Shown piece by piece: positions 23,530 to 34,696 of a stretch of 64,000 nt of DNA. Position 1 is the first letter of the stretch. Each line of letters starts with the position of its first letter. The DNA lies in NCBI GenBank assembly GCA_030620095.1, contig JAUTXW010000871.1, forward strand, positions 496,001 through 560,000. Reading direction: 5' to 3'. A program made the translations under genes and the position numbers. A model generated the notes under the pieces. It saw only the letters and a program-made list of their open reading frames with translations. It was not told where the DNA came from and ran no database searches. The DNA comes from Kuschelorhynchus macadamiae. Taxonomy: Eukaryota > Arthropoda > Insecta > Coleoptera > Curculionidae.

Positions 23530-25545
23530 TATGAATGAGCTTGGAGAAATTCAGGCGGGTTTTTGTATCTGACTTGTGCTCGCCGAACCGCGACCCTGTG
23601 TTAAAATGGGTTTCCACGTGTGATGTAAACCGTAACCCAAATCTCTATTGAAGTTAGTTTTGTGTGTTTAAAAGTTTCAATAGATTCTCTAATTTTTCGT
23701 TTATAAAATCCTGGAACGGACGCTAGAGCCTTTATTTTTTTTACACTTATAATATAGCTAGTGGCATGCTGGTGTTCACTACAGCAGATAGAAATATGAT
23801 GGATATTGAGCGTCATGTTTCTCCCACATATACTTCTATACAGGAGCAAGAAATTTTATATACTCCTTCTGTTGGAAAAGATACAACATCTCTCGAGGAT
23901 CGCAGGTATTGTCCAATCTTTTTATGTGTATTGAAGATTGTACGTATATATGTATGGACTGCAGAAGTAATCGCCCTATTTTGTCTACTGTAACATGTAT
24001 GTAGGGAAGAACAACATTACCTAACGGTGGCTCTTATAATTCTCTTTTTGCGAAGTTGGATTATTATATCTTTTAATTGAACGTGTTATATATTCAGTGC
24101 AATAGCCATTCCCTCTCAAAGCTTCGGTCAATTTCGATTTTTCGAATATTAACCGATTTCTTTTGCGCTGGATGGTGGTGTGAATGGTGTGAATTTGCAT
24201 TTAAATATCAATTTGTATGCGTCAGTTTTCTATACCCAGAATGTCTTAATGTATTATTTTTCTTTCCTTAAACATATACATCCAATCCATTATCTTTAAT
24301 TTCCAGTCCAGAAACGTGAAGAGATTTTGCTGTCCATGAGTCTAAACACCAAAAGCATCATCTACATATCTGAACCAGTTTTTTTGGTTTAGTGGAGCGG
24401 ATGTTAAAGTAATATCCTTAATAAAGATATTCGCTAATAAAGTTGATATAGGAGATCCTACAGCTACCTCTGAGGTGTGTTCGTTAAGAGTTTCTTGAAA
24501 AATTAAATAAGTAGCTGTAAGGCAAACTTCCACAAGGTCTATTAAGTTATTAGATTATTATATATCTCATAAACTGGAAATTGAGTAGTTAACAGAAACA
24601 TTTGTATACAATGGTGTCAAGTCAAAACTGACCAAAATATCTTCGGGATCCAACTAAATAGCTTTAGGTTTTTCCATAAAATGGCAGTTTTTTCTAAAAT
24701 AATGACGACTGTGGCATTGCCTTTATCTGATGGAAGGACCAGGATACCTGCGTTTTCTTTTAAGTCCCTCATCACTATTTTTTCGGCTGCGGAGAGATTC
24801 GACTTCGTTGGTTTTGAATTTTTAATGATCTTTGGTGTTTCATACTTGACTTCACTGGTTTACGTCACTGGTAATATTCTGGTTGCCAGTTCAACGAAGG
24901 ATACAATATCTTCTATGGGAATTCTTGGTGTTATTACAAACTTTTGGGCTTTGGAAAGGAATGTTACGCTTCGGTTAACGGTTTTGACTACAAGTTGATA
25001 ACTCTATTCTGGTTTTTTTTTGCTCAAGAGTAATTTAAACCTTTTTTTTTGCTTCAATGTAATTTCTTGACGGATTTTTTCTGCCCGTCCATTAGTGATG
25101 TTGTCCAAAGTTGTAAATATGGTCACCTCAAGTCTAGAAGCTAATTTAAAGTGAATTTCTAGTAACTTACGGGTATTTGTATCTAAATCATGACCTATTG
25201 CCTTAATATTTGCTGTAACTAATGCATTGTTGACACGCTTATAAATATTCTTAGCGGTTCTAGAAATAACGTGATGTCTCACCTATAGTGATTGCGTTTC
25301 TACATCTTCATCTTGGCATCTAAGGAGAAACGCCAACTGGCAGAGTAACCTCTTGCTGTTCCGAAGATCGCTAAAAGTTTTGGCATCCAACTTGGTTTTC
25401 TCCTCATAGAGATTAGCTAACATAGAAAGGATGCTTTCACGATTTGGTCAATTAAAAAACCATGGTTCTTGGAACAGGACTGGGTCAAATCGGAATTCCC
25501 ATTTGACGTTTCACCTTCGACTGCGTGAGGAGTTTTTAGGTGTCT
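23530..25545 (-). pseudogene. Penelope-like element, degraded, with RT and GIY-YIG remnants
   Basis: On the minus strand, in order from 25440: ESILSMLANLYEEKTKLDAK and QLAFLLRCQDED (Penelope N-terminal region); a second N-terminal block at 25282-25004; LVLPSDKGNATVV near 24750 (the conserved DKG); box A as FDLTPLYTNV near 24590; box B AVGSPISTLLANIF and box C FRYVDDAFGV at 24533-24342; a GIY-YIG remnant YKISCSC...VYVGET near 23850; and the C-terminal motif VPGFYKRKIRESIETFKHTK near 23700. Stops and frameshifts are frequent. Penelope elements use this RT plus the GIY-YIG nuclease to insert. The 5' terminal segment (about 25441-25545) carries a decayed hammerhead-like motif. Confidence 0.85.
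25501..25540 (-). ncRNA. decayed hammerhead-like motif in Penelope terminus
   Basis: The minus strand reads CTAAAAACTCCTCACGCAGT then CGAAGGTGAAACGTC. It keeps the GAAACGTC core half found in related copies (27301-27342), but the CUGANGA half is lost. It is called by homology with the better-preserved copies only. Confidence 0.35.
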
Positions 25546-25745
25546 TACATGAACATGAACGATGTATTTAAGAAAAACAAATTGTTCATTCTGTTGTAGC
25601 TGAATACCAGCATACCGCTGGCCATATTATAATCTGAATCTCTCCGAGCTAAGTGGAGTAAAGATGCCTCGTGCAATCTTAGGCAAAACATCGGATAGTA
25701 ATTCCAATTTGACACGGTCTTATCCCAATAACCATGATTTCTTAA
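25546..25745 (+). mobile_element. Penelope-like 3' fragment, opposite orientation
   Basis: The plus strand encodes HSVVAEYQHTAGHII, the C-terminal part of the GIY-YIG domain (usually SAVAEHxxxTGH). It then continues with non-coding sequence similar to the reverse complement of 27249-27380 (CTGAATCTCTCCGAGCT, GTGGAGTAAAGATGCC, TTGACACGGTCTTATCCCAA). It abuts the minus-strand Penelope head to head. Confidence 0.65.
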
Positions 25746-26243
25746 TTTGTACTTTTCTTCATGGAAAAAATATAGTCACTGTACAGGGTGTCCAGGCATC
25801 TCGGTTATTTGGAAAGGTACAGGGTTGCGGTTGACACATCCCTGTGCTGCTCTCAGAATCGTAAAAACTGGTTCTAAGGTAGTTTTTTACGTAAAATCCA
25901 GTGGTCTGTTTTGAGTTTCGTTATGAGTAGTCATTTTTACGATATGACCCATAGTTAGGTTTTTTAAATGGGACTCCCTAGATACTTTTTAAATATTCTG
26001 TTTTTTTTTCTTAAGAGCTTTTCAAAAGCATATAACACTCTATGTTTATTTCCTGTATTAGGTGCAATATTAGCACTTTATATAAAAAAATCTTAGTAAG
26101 CCCAGACCCCTTATTAGCAACTTAAATTATTTTCTACCTGCAACTATTTCTGTACCTACTAATTCAATTAAAAAGCTAAAAATCTAACACAAAACTAAAA
26201 TTTAATAAACATGTAAAAATTAATTAATAGCTAATTTTTGTAT

Positions 26244-27140
26244 AAATATTGTTCAAATCGTTCGCCGCCATATCTTACACAAGTTTCGTACATGGTGCCT
26301 ATTCACCTCAAGGCACTCAAAATAATAGATGACTGCCGCTGTAACTCTCTAAAGGTCTCTTCAGTAGCATTTTTCAACTCTTCTATTGTTTGATACTGTC
26401 CAGTATAAATTCTGTTCTAAAGGTATACCTACAAAAGGAAATCCAGAACCGATAATTCGGGTGACCTAGGAGGCCATTTTACGGGTCCGTTGGTTCTAAT
26501 CCAGTGACCTGGAAAGTTTGCGTCTTAATAGTTTTTCACCATTTGAGCATTATGACCGGGGATTCCGTTTTGCTGCAAATACAGATCATACAGGATCATC
26601 TTCGGTTATTTCAAGCACAACTATTTCCAGAATTTTTAAGTATTTGATTGCAGTAAGGGTGCAGTCATAGATTTTATACACGATTTTATTTCCAAGAATG
26701 AAACATGAAACATTAAATCCAAACGTGCCATGCCTCTCACGTCAAAATATAACATGCTAATTTTCCTGAGGCCGAACCCTACCATTATGCCGGGTCAAAA
26801 TACCAGTACTGGCAAAATGCTTCTCATCGGACGATATAACAGTTCTTTCAAAATTAATGACCATGTCCCGCATTGGCAAATACCAATTGGAATACTTTAG
26901 TCGGCGTTCTGCATCACCAGGATGTAAGTTTTTTATAAAATGAAATGTATATGGTTTAAAGTTGTGTTTTTTAAAATTGTCTGAAACCTAGATTTAGCAA
27001 AGCCGATAGGAGCTTCAATTTTTCGACCAGAAGTAGTTGGAACTACCTCGATCAAAACCAACACATTTACTTCTTCAATATCGCGATTTTCCTTGTTGGG
27101 TCATGTTCAATTAAATTTGATTTTATTTTATTCTTAAAAA
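26244..27140 (-). pseudogene. mariner-like (DD41D-type) transposase relic
   Basis: On the minus strand the relic reads PGDAERRLKYSNWYLPM, SSDEKHFASTGILTRHNGRV (first catalytic Asp), GTFGFNVSCFILGNKIVYK, QQNGIPGHNAQMVKNY (second catalytic Asp changed to Asn), NFPGHWIRTNGPVKWPPRSP and ELSVLDFLL (third acidic residue). It ends CVRYGGERFEQYLYKN. Several stops and frameshifts interrupt it. The spacing and WPPRSP motif match the copies at 33 and 39 kb. Confidence 0.82.
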
Positions 27141-27248
27141 AATCTTTCATCTGGTTGCCTTCTTTCTGAATATATATATAAGGATATCATATTTTAAATA
27201 TTTAACTAGAATGAGAAAACATAAAACCAAAACTCTCACGGCTTTGGT

Positions 27249-27600
27249 CAATTAAGAAGTCACGATTCTTGGGATTAGACCATGTCAAATTTTAATTATT
27301 ATCCGACGTTTCGCCAATCGAAGGCGAGGTATCTTCAGGGATCTTTACTCCACGCGATCTGAACACTGAATGAGCTCGAAGAGATTCAGGCGGGCTTTGT
27401 ACCGACTTTTGCTCGGCGAACCTTGACCCCGTGTTAAAGTCGGTTTCCACGTTTGATGTAGACCATAACCCGTATCCCTATTAAAGTTTTTTGTATGTTT
27501 AAAACTTTCAATAGATTCCCTAATTTTCCGTTTATGAAATCCTGGAACCGGTGCTAGAACCTTGGTTTCCTTTACATTTATAATATGACCAACACACCAC
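27249..27600 (-). mobile_element. Penelope-like 3' end nested in the mariner-like element
   Basis: The minus strand encodes VLAPVPGFHKRKIRESIESF and NFNRDTGYGLHQTWKPTLTR, the conserved Penelope C-terminus (NFNRDxGY). A non-coding terminal segment with a hammerhead-like motif follows. It is homologous to 23530-23720. Only the last ~100 residues plus the terminal repeat are present. Confidence 0.8.
27301..27342 (-). ncRNA. hammerhead-ribozyme-like motif
   Basis: The minus strand reads GATCC CTGAAGA, then a GCC...GGC stem, then GAAA CGTC GGAT. CUGANGA and GAAA, the two core strands, are intact, and ATCC/GGAT can form stem I next to GTC, the usual cleavage triplet. A 6-base insertion before stem II weakens the fit. 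Hammerhead motifs are known from Penelope termini. Confidence 0.55.
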
Positions 27601-27757
27601 TAGCCCCATGTTAGAAACAATGTGGGCTATGGAAATTTTAATTGCGACATATTTCACAAAAAAGTAGCAGACAGTAAAAGATAACTGTAATCCTGTACCC
27701 TTCCAAATAACCGAGATACCTCATAAATTCATCGAAATCTGGACACCCTGTCCATTT

Positions 27758-29194
27758 AAATAATTAACTTACCTTTATAGTCAGGCATTTATAGATTTGA
27801 AAAAAAAGTATTTAAATAAAAAATTGAAATGTTTCTCATATGCAACTAAACTGAAAATGAATATGGTGGAATATTTTAAATATTCAAATTTATTTGATGC
27901 CATTCCTTTATACCTACCGTTAAACTTGGTTAACGAAATAAATGTATGCCTAGAAGAGCCGCCACAATATCCGCTCACCGGAAAATAGTTCAGCGAGCGA
28001 AGGCCTGGCCTGGCGAAATGCGCATTTCATCCGGCGAGTCGCAGAATGGCGGAGGAATGATAAAACCGTTTTATAGTTATGTAGTTCAGCTCCAGCTATT
28101 TCTTTAAAAATGAACATGTTTGTTTTTAGAGAGTTGCTTTCTTCTCCTAGGTCTACCTTAAAGAATGCTTTACTTACGAACAAATACCCCAAAAATGTTA
28201 AATACAAAATTTAACTTTTTCTCCTTTTTTTTAAATGCTATTTTTGCGAGATGTTTCAAATCGCTAGGACGACACTATATTGTGAGAAAAATGTATCTGT
28301 ATGTAAAAAAAATAAAATACATTTTTTTTCACTCTAATTTGCTTTGGATGAATGGATTTTTTGCTAAATAACTCCTAGTTTGAGTGAAAGATGCAATCAC
28401 ACTTCTGCAAGGAAAGGAGAATTTGACGAGACTAATATTGAGTCAGAATCGTTACATGGGTTGGGGAGGCAAACGGGATCGTAACCCTAAAGAAAAGATA
28501 ACCTTGTAGATTTTTCCAAATGCCAATGATACTAATAGATAGAATATCATCCTGAATTATCGGCATGCAACTGAAAAGCAACCCGTATAATGTGACTTTC
28601 ACATTGTATATTAGTCCACATTATACTTTCGTTTAATAATGTATATAAAATACATACCTGGAATATCTAGCAAGGAACTGCTGTTGGTTTTAGACCTCGT
28701 CTGTCTGGTACGACATCGGCAGGAAATCTGTTTCACAAAATTCGTTTCAATCAGGCGTTAAATAAATCTGGAAACTTTTTTGTACTTGGAAAGCGATATC
28801 GCTTGCTTTCCCGGTTTTTGCACCCAAAATACAACCAGGTTTAATTTTGATGTTTATGGTTTGAAGAAGTTTATCATTTCCTAAATTACTAGTACAAAAG
28901 GCGACAATTGAAAAAATTGCGCTATAAATTACACAAAACAGCCAAACACAGCTTCACAATATCAAATACACAATGGCTGGGCACCAAAGACCACTATGAT
29001 TGCATACGATTTCGCCGCAGAGCTCCCTCTGGATTGAGTACCCGAACCTAAAAGAGCCACTCCTTTTAGTGAGTTCACTAAAACAATATCGTGTAATGTG
29101 TTGTGTTTCCATATCAACCAGCATACAAACTTGCCAACTTTCAGATTTATCACTTTTTCTCTGTTCTCTGAAAAAAAAAATAAAACCTTAAAAA
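27758..29194. other. no gene recognised
   Basis: AT-rich DNA with short overlapping open frames on both strands (27781-27988) that look like composition artefacts. A moderately GC-rich patch near 27990-28050 has no coding I can identify. Confidence 0.5.
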
Positions 29195-30063
29195 ATGGAC
29201 TTTTTAAATGATGAACTACCACAATCGATTTTGGATACGGCTGAAAAGCCAAATTTGTTTTTATTACCAAAACATATCAAGGCAAAGGTAGAAATGTCAC
29301 TACAACCAATTTATCGACAGCAGAAAAAAATTGTGAGAAGCTTCAGGGAGAAGGTATTCTTGCCATATTTTTTAGAGTTAAATAAAGTACTTACACCAAC
29401 ACACTTAAATTATGTTATTCGATGATAAAATTCTTGGTTAAAATTAAGCAAAATATCGACAATCAGATTAATTAAAACTAATTAAAAAGATAAAGCTTGG
29501 GTTTTCGGCCCAAAAAATATTTACGAAAGAAGCCATAATCAAATGCATGTTTTCAGCACCAGATGAGACACATTTACGAATAAAATTAGTTACTATTTTT
29601 GTTTTGACCGCAGATTGCCCCATAGTGGAACTTGAACTAAAATTACACTTGATAATAATGCAGACAGAGGAAACCTTTTTAAAATTACGGATTCTAGGAA
29701 TAATAATCATTAGTGATGAAATAAATGGTGGGAAATATTTAAAGCTATATAGAAAGTACATGCGACCTAAGAGCACTCCACTTCGTCGTTTTTTCTTAAA
29801 TAAGAAAAATGGAGAATGTACTGTCCAGTTTATGGGTGTAAATACTTTTGGATAAATGCCGGACGAAAACGCAGCATTTTTACTCCTACCTAATCAGGAA
29901 TGATACACCGGGCATAGTTTTAGACGTTCCTTTACAACATTTTTAGCGGATTCTGGTTATAAAAAGATTACGAGGCTGGAAGTCCATCTCCATAAACGAA
30001 GAGTCGGAACAACAAAAGAAAGAAATGTGCAATAAAATTTTTGATATTTATTCTCATGAGTAG
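29195..30063 (+). pseudogene. Crypton-like tyrosine recombinase, nearly full-length relic
   Basis: From ATG 29195 a 76-codon frame carries the N-terminal core-binding domain (LLPKHIKAKVEMSLQ, VFLPYFLELNKVLTPTHLNY). After damage, SAPDETHLRIKLV leads to CPIVELELKL, where the family has CRRxEL; the first catalytic Arg is therefore lost. GGKYLKLYRKYMRPK, RRFFLNKKNGECTVQFMGVN and TFG follow. Beyond a stop come AAFLLLPN and YTGHSFRRSFTTFLADSGY, an intact H-x-F-R-R catalytic block. The terminal GWKS...KKEMCNKIFDIYSHE ends at TAG 30061-30063. At least four frameshifts or stops are present. YR elements of this kind integrate by strand exchange. Confidence 0.82.
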
Positions 30064-30121
30064 CAGTCTTCATTTCGATACAATATGACATATTTTTCAA
30101 TATCAACCTTCGAAAAAGAAA

Positions 30122-30903
30122 TGATTTTGCTTTGATACTTTGGCACGAGACTGAGGAGGTAAGGCTAAATGCTACGGTGAACGCTGACTTACGCGTTATT
30201 AACGAGTGGTGCGTTGCAAACCTTTTATCATTTAATGTGTCCAAAACCAATGTTCTTACCTTTAAATGCAATCTAGATAATATTTCCCTTGACGATCAGA
30301 CCCTAGTAAATCAGACTTGTTGCAGGTTTCCGGGTATTTTTATCGATAACAAACTGAAGTTTGACTCACATATTTCGGGATTGAAGCGGAGGCTTGCTTT
30401 GGGCTGCTATGCATTGAGATTGTTATCATCCGATTTAGATCATGTTACACTGAGATCGGTATACTTCTCATTAATAGAGTCACACTTACGCTATGGTATT
30501 TGCTTTTGGGGTGGGTGCACCAATTATCTATTTAACTCGGTATTTGTTCTTCAAAAGAGAGCATTGAGAATAATATTCAAAGTGCCCTATCGGCAGTCTT
30601 GTATATTGGTATGTATATTTGCTGGAATGTCTATGTTTGGTACACAAAAACAAATCAAACAATATCAATATACCTGCTTATCAGACGAGAAATGGTTTAA
30701 ATAATGTTACCTTGCCGATACCGACCACATCCGAGATAAAAAATTCCATTGCCTACAATGCCAAAAAAGCTTTTAACAAGCTTCCACAGAGCCTTAAATT
30801 GACAACGAATAGGAAAAAGTTTAGAAAGGAAATAAAAAATGTACTGTTGACGAAAGCATACTATTCCATAGAGGAATTTTCGTTGATTCATGGTAGCCAA
30901 TAG
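30122..30903 (+). pseudogene. jockey/CR1-group RT, thumb and C-terminal part
   Basis: The first frame runs to 30704 and covers the thumb (INEWCVANLLSFNVSKTNVL) and the VLQKRALRIIFKVPYRQSC motif. A frameshift near 30640 leads to a second frame: AYQTRNGLNNVTLPIPTTS, NSIAYNAKKAFNKLPQSLK, ending at TAG 30903. These are the standard C-terminal motifs of the group. It probably belongs to the same family as the fragment at 17.3-18.4 kb, which covers the complementary N-terminal half. Confidence 0.85.
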
Positions 30904-31118
30904 GGTGGGTCTTGCCTTGTTCTGTTACTTAATTTTATTATCTCTATTAATGTTATACTTTAATGTTTAATCTTTACTCTTGTTTTTAACCTGACATTTT
31001 TGTTTCGTTTTTTTTATAGTTTAATTTTTATGTAATATTTTATTTAAATAATCTATGTTTATACATTTATTTTAGAACTTTGTCAATAAGATGTATCTTT
31101 CGAAAATATAGCATGTTT

Positions 31119-31140
31119 TGAATTTGAATTTGAATTTGAA
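31119..31140 (+). repeat. GAATTT microsatellite tail
   Basis: About three and a half copies of TTTGAA at the 3' end of the truncated retrotransposon, serving as its tail. Confidence 0.8.
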
Positions 31141-32390
31141 AAATAATCTAATGCTATCAATGTATCCTCCTGATAATTCCACCCCGTTAAAGCTGCAATC
31201 AACTTACAAAGTGCTACAAATTGTACATTTACAATCAATATTGTCAATAATAAATAAGTGGTTTTAATACTAGCGATGTAGTTTTTATATAAAATAAAAA
31301 TTTTAAAGTCTTAAGTCTTTTTATAATATATTGTCGTAGAAAAAATATTGTTTATGAAAAGTGTCTTTCCCGCTGTCTTTCGGCTGCTTGCCTCACTAGT
31401 TAGGAAAATAACTATTAAAAAATATATCCATTTTACTTTTATCTTGTTCAGCACCTAATGTCAGAAGATCCCCAAAAGATTATATTTTACTCAATTTGTC
31501 GGCCAACAACAAAATAATCCTTAATCATTTCGTTTTAAAATTATAAAAGAAGTTGTGAATTTGAGGGTCTAAAAATCAGACAAAATCAGAATAGGTCGGT
31601 TGCAAAACTCCAACAAAAAGAAATGATTTGTGAAAAGTTAATAACAATAATTAAAATTGTTTTATTCAGTTTATACAGTACATACAGACTTTACAATAAT
31701 TTGGAACAACTTTTTCATGTTTTTATGCATCCCATATTTTCCACATCCACAGCATGCAAAATAAGCCATTATAAAAATAGATTTGATTGAAAATGACTAA
31801 AAGGACTAGAATAAAAATATCCACTCTTTCATCGTACTTGATTTAATATGCTGCACAGTGCAAGCTAGGACAGCAGAAATTAAAATTGAATCTGGAATGC
31901 ATTTTAGAGTGATTTATAGAAGCGTGATCGACCCTGACAATAGTAGAAACTGAAAGAAAATAAAGTAATAAAGTAGTCGCAATTTCTAACTTACGTCATT
32001 TATCGGACATCTAAAATGGTAATATCCACTTTTTTCCCTGTGATATTTTATACTTGGTGACAAAGAACATAGGGTACGAGGTGTCATTTTTCATTCTCTC
32101 AAGATATTGTTTAAAGATTTGTCTGCATTTAATAGGGATAAGGACACATATTTTGAAACTTCAATGGACCATTAAATCTTCCGGTTTGTCGTTGACTCTC
32201 ACTCTCTTGCCGCGACGGATCCGCGTAGGAGCAAGAGGTCACCGTTCGATTCCTCATATTCACCGACTTGTGCAAAGTGGCCGACTCTCGCACTTCGAAG
32301 AGTTATTGGCGTTTTTTACACACTGAGCCGATAAAAAAATAATAAACAACTAATTTAAAAATATTACTGGATGTGTTATACCCTTAGAAA
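31141..32390. other. no gene recognised; possible tRNA-like B box
   Basis: Mostly AT-rich. At 32244-32253 GTTCGATTCC matches the RNA polymerase III B box inside a locally GC-rich stretch (CGCGTAGGAGCAAGAGGTCACC precedes it, as in a tRNA variable/T arm), but no clear A box was found upstream. Confidence 0.35.
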
Positions 32391-32403
32391 GTATATATAT
32401 ATA

Positions 32404-32461
<58 letters not shown>

Positions 32462-32465
32462 TATA
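32391..32465. repeat. (TA)n microsatellite
   Basis: About 70 bases of alternating TA with few interruptions. It lies immediately beside GTGTGTCCCAGATTCG, a plausible end of the mariner-like element that follows. Confidence 0.95.
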
Positions 32466-32928
32466 GTGTGTCCCAGATTCGCTTATCTATATAGGGATCT
32501 CGGCTCCTATTATACCTACAGCAAAGGTTAAATGGGGAAAGTTTTAGAGAAAACTTATTGCATTCGATATCTGTCTTCAGATTTACAATCGATCAATAAG
32601 TTTGGGAAATATCGGCGAAAAGACAAATAAGATGGCGTATACGACACGTCTTCATTGTTTTTTGTTAACCCGCAACATGTTAAGCCTAACATTTCCAGTC
32701 TAGTGATATCTCACAAGTGCATTAAAGATTTTAGTGTCATCAAAATATCACACTTCGTAAATTAGGTTTCAATGTTTTTAAAGGAGGCCATGATTTATTT
32801 GTCACAAGATTACGTTAATAAGTAAGTAATGTATTGAACGCATTGAATTTGCAATACAACATGAACGTAAATAACGACTTAAAAAATCTAAATGAGCTTT
32901 AACTACTTTGTAAATGGGTAACATTAAT

Positions 32929-34618
32929 TTACAAATCTGCAAAATGACGTCCATTTACATCGAGACATTTTTGACAATTGGTGACTGTTTTTCGTACAAC
33001 CCTGGTAAGTGTATTTCTGTTAATATTTCTAAATATGTCCAGAACTCTTTGTCTCAGGACTCCTATGGTCACGGGGGGATCAAATTCATAGATTTCATTC
33101 TTCGTGTGACCCCAGAGGTAGAAATCCAAGGACGACAGGTCAGGGGATCTAGGAGGCCAAGATATTGGATCATTTAAAGAAATTATCCTTTCGTCAAACT
33201 GCTCTCTTAAGAAGTTCCTGACTTGAATGGTATTGTGAGTCGGACATCTGTCTTGTTGAAACCAAGTTCTTAATTCATCTTCCGTTAGAATAGCTCGTAA
33301 GGCTGGTACAACCTGGTTTCGCAAAAGCTCTAGATACCTCTGCCCGTTTAGGTTATAGTCAAACAAAAATAGTCCAATAAGTCGATTTCCTGAAATGATT
33401 AATAATTTATAAATAGGTGCCCAACAGTCAAGGGCGGCAGGGTCGGCCGGGTGGTATTAACAACTATAAATTATAAAGGGAAAATTATCTTTATTAAAAA
33501 GTAGACATTTTCTTTCCAAAAATAATTATCGAAACATCCCGTAATGAATGAGCTTGTATACAGTTGAAACCTAATTAACTTTCCTATGAAAAAGAAAAAC
33601 ATATTTGGTTAGAGGGAAGTAATAGCCGTAATAAATTATTTTGTTGGTATTGCATATTCATTTCGGACATACTAAATTAATTTATTTCGTGATAAAATAA
33701 TCTTAAAGAAGTACACCGTGCCTTAATAAAACATAAAATATCAAAAGAACAAACCCCTTGCGCTTTAAAATTTAAATTATTCGGAAATACAGCTGAACGC
33801 CTTTCTATAAATCATAATGAAAATCGAAAAATAATTTGACATTTTATTAATATGGTATTTTTTCCATAACGCAAGAACTAGGCTTCCCGGGTAATAATAA
33901 ATCATTTAATTTAGACAATCAAAATAATTTTAGAGAATTAGCTAAATCTGGAAAAAATTTGGATAAAGTATTATTAAATTTATAGAACCCAATTCTATTT
34001 TTATAGGTTCTTCGAAACTACAATACAAAATGATTGAATAAAAATGTAATACAATATCAAAAAAGTAAGTTGATTGACTAGAGTAGAACGTTTTACTTTT
34101 TTTTTATCAGATTATACTCTTTTAGTATCATTAAAGAACTAAACGAAAAAAAAAAAGATTATTATTTGACCATCATTTGGTTTCTATTTAAAAAATATTG
34201 GTTAGATTAACATACCAATGATCCCACACCAAACTTTACTTCCAAATCTGATCTGTAGACGTCTCTCTGACACTTCGTGAGGATTTTGCACAGCCCAATG
34301 ATGATGGTTGTGCTTATTAAAGACTCCACAATTCGTGAACCTGCTCTCATCGGACCACAAGACAATATTTACAAAATCAGGATTTTCATTACATCTCCTA
34401 GTATACCACTCACAGAATTGTAGTCGTCTTAGAAAATCAGTTTCCTTAAGTCCTTGTACTATTATGGGTTTGTATGGATGGTACTTATTCTTTTTTAAAA
34501 CTCTCTGTACTGTTGATTTTGGCACATTAGTTTCCTGTTCTGCAGTTCCTACAGATGCACTAGGGTTTTCGTTGATAGCTTGTAAAATGTTTCTGTCTCG
34601 ATTTTCATTGATGTTCAT
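32929..34618 (-). CDS. mariner-like (rosa/DD41D-type) transposase with an intron-like gap
   Basis: Exon 1 (34618-34216) encodes an HTH linker (NVPKSTVQRVLKKNKYHPYK), LRRLQFCEWYTRR, IVLWSDESRFTNCGVFNKHN (first Asp) and SKVWCGIIG. Exon 2 (33389-32929) continues NRLIGLFLFDYNLNGQRYLE, TWFQQDRCPTHNTIQ (second Asp), SWPPRSPDLSSLDFYLWG (third Asp) and ends CLDVNGRHFADL. Counting residues, 41 lie between the second and third Asp, which is the DD41D arrangement. The 826 bases between have GT...AG ends, and joining the exons restores an unbroken frame of about 290 codons. Similarity also extends upstream of the Met (NLINHGAFEQPRT) to about 34685, where the higher-order repeat begins, so the N-terminal HTH is lost. 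The catalytic domain looks intact, but the gene is 5'-truncated. Confidence 0.82.
33390..34215 (-). other. intron-like GT...AG segment in the transposase
   Basis: On the minus strand the segment begins GTATGTTAATC after ATCATTG and ends ATCATTTCAG before GAAATCGAC. Excision gives ATT GGA AAT CGA (I G N R), the sequence expected in this family. The donor, the acceptor and the lack of a target duplication all favour an intron. The interior is AT-rich; a short plus-strand frame at about 33868-33983 (NNFRELAKSGKNLDKVLLNL) is unexplained. Confidence 0.7.
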
Positions 34619-34696
34619 TGTTCTAGGTTGTTCGAAGGCACCATGGTTAATTAAATTAACTACGATGTTCCTGAATTGGGTTTTAAATTTTAAAGA

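Larger units (their letters stand above)
25784..27750. mobile_element. mariner-like element with terminal inverted repeats
   Basis: The left end CAGGGTGTCCAGGCATCTCG and the right end (minus strand CAGGGTGTCCAGATTTCGAT) are inverted matches. Both continue to ATCTCGGTTATTTGGAA and GGTACAGG. TA lies just outside the left end. It contains a minus-strand transposase relic (26244-27140) and a nested Penelope fragment (27249-27600). Confidence 0.82.
30110..31140 (+). mobile_element. 5'-truncated jockey/CR1-group retrotransposon 3' end
   Basis: It starts just downstream of RT box C (NDFALILWHETEEVRLNATV) and runs through LRVINEWCVANLLSFNVSKT, FDSHISGLKRRLALGCYALR and FSLIESHLRYGICFWGG to the usual C-terminus. 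It ends with a 3' untranslated region and a tail of GAATTT repeats (31119-31140). Abrupt 5' truncation and a short-repeat tail are typical of target-primed insertion. Confidence 0.85.

Noticed and set aside
28962..29270. 102-codon minus-strand frame overlapping the start of a tyrosine recombinase relic
   Set aside because: It is antisense to a better-supported plus-strand coding region and has no features of its own.
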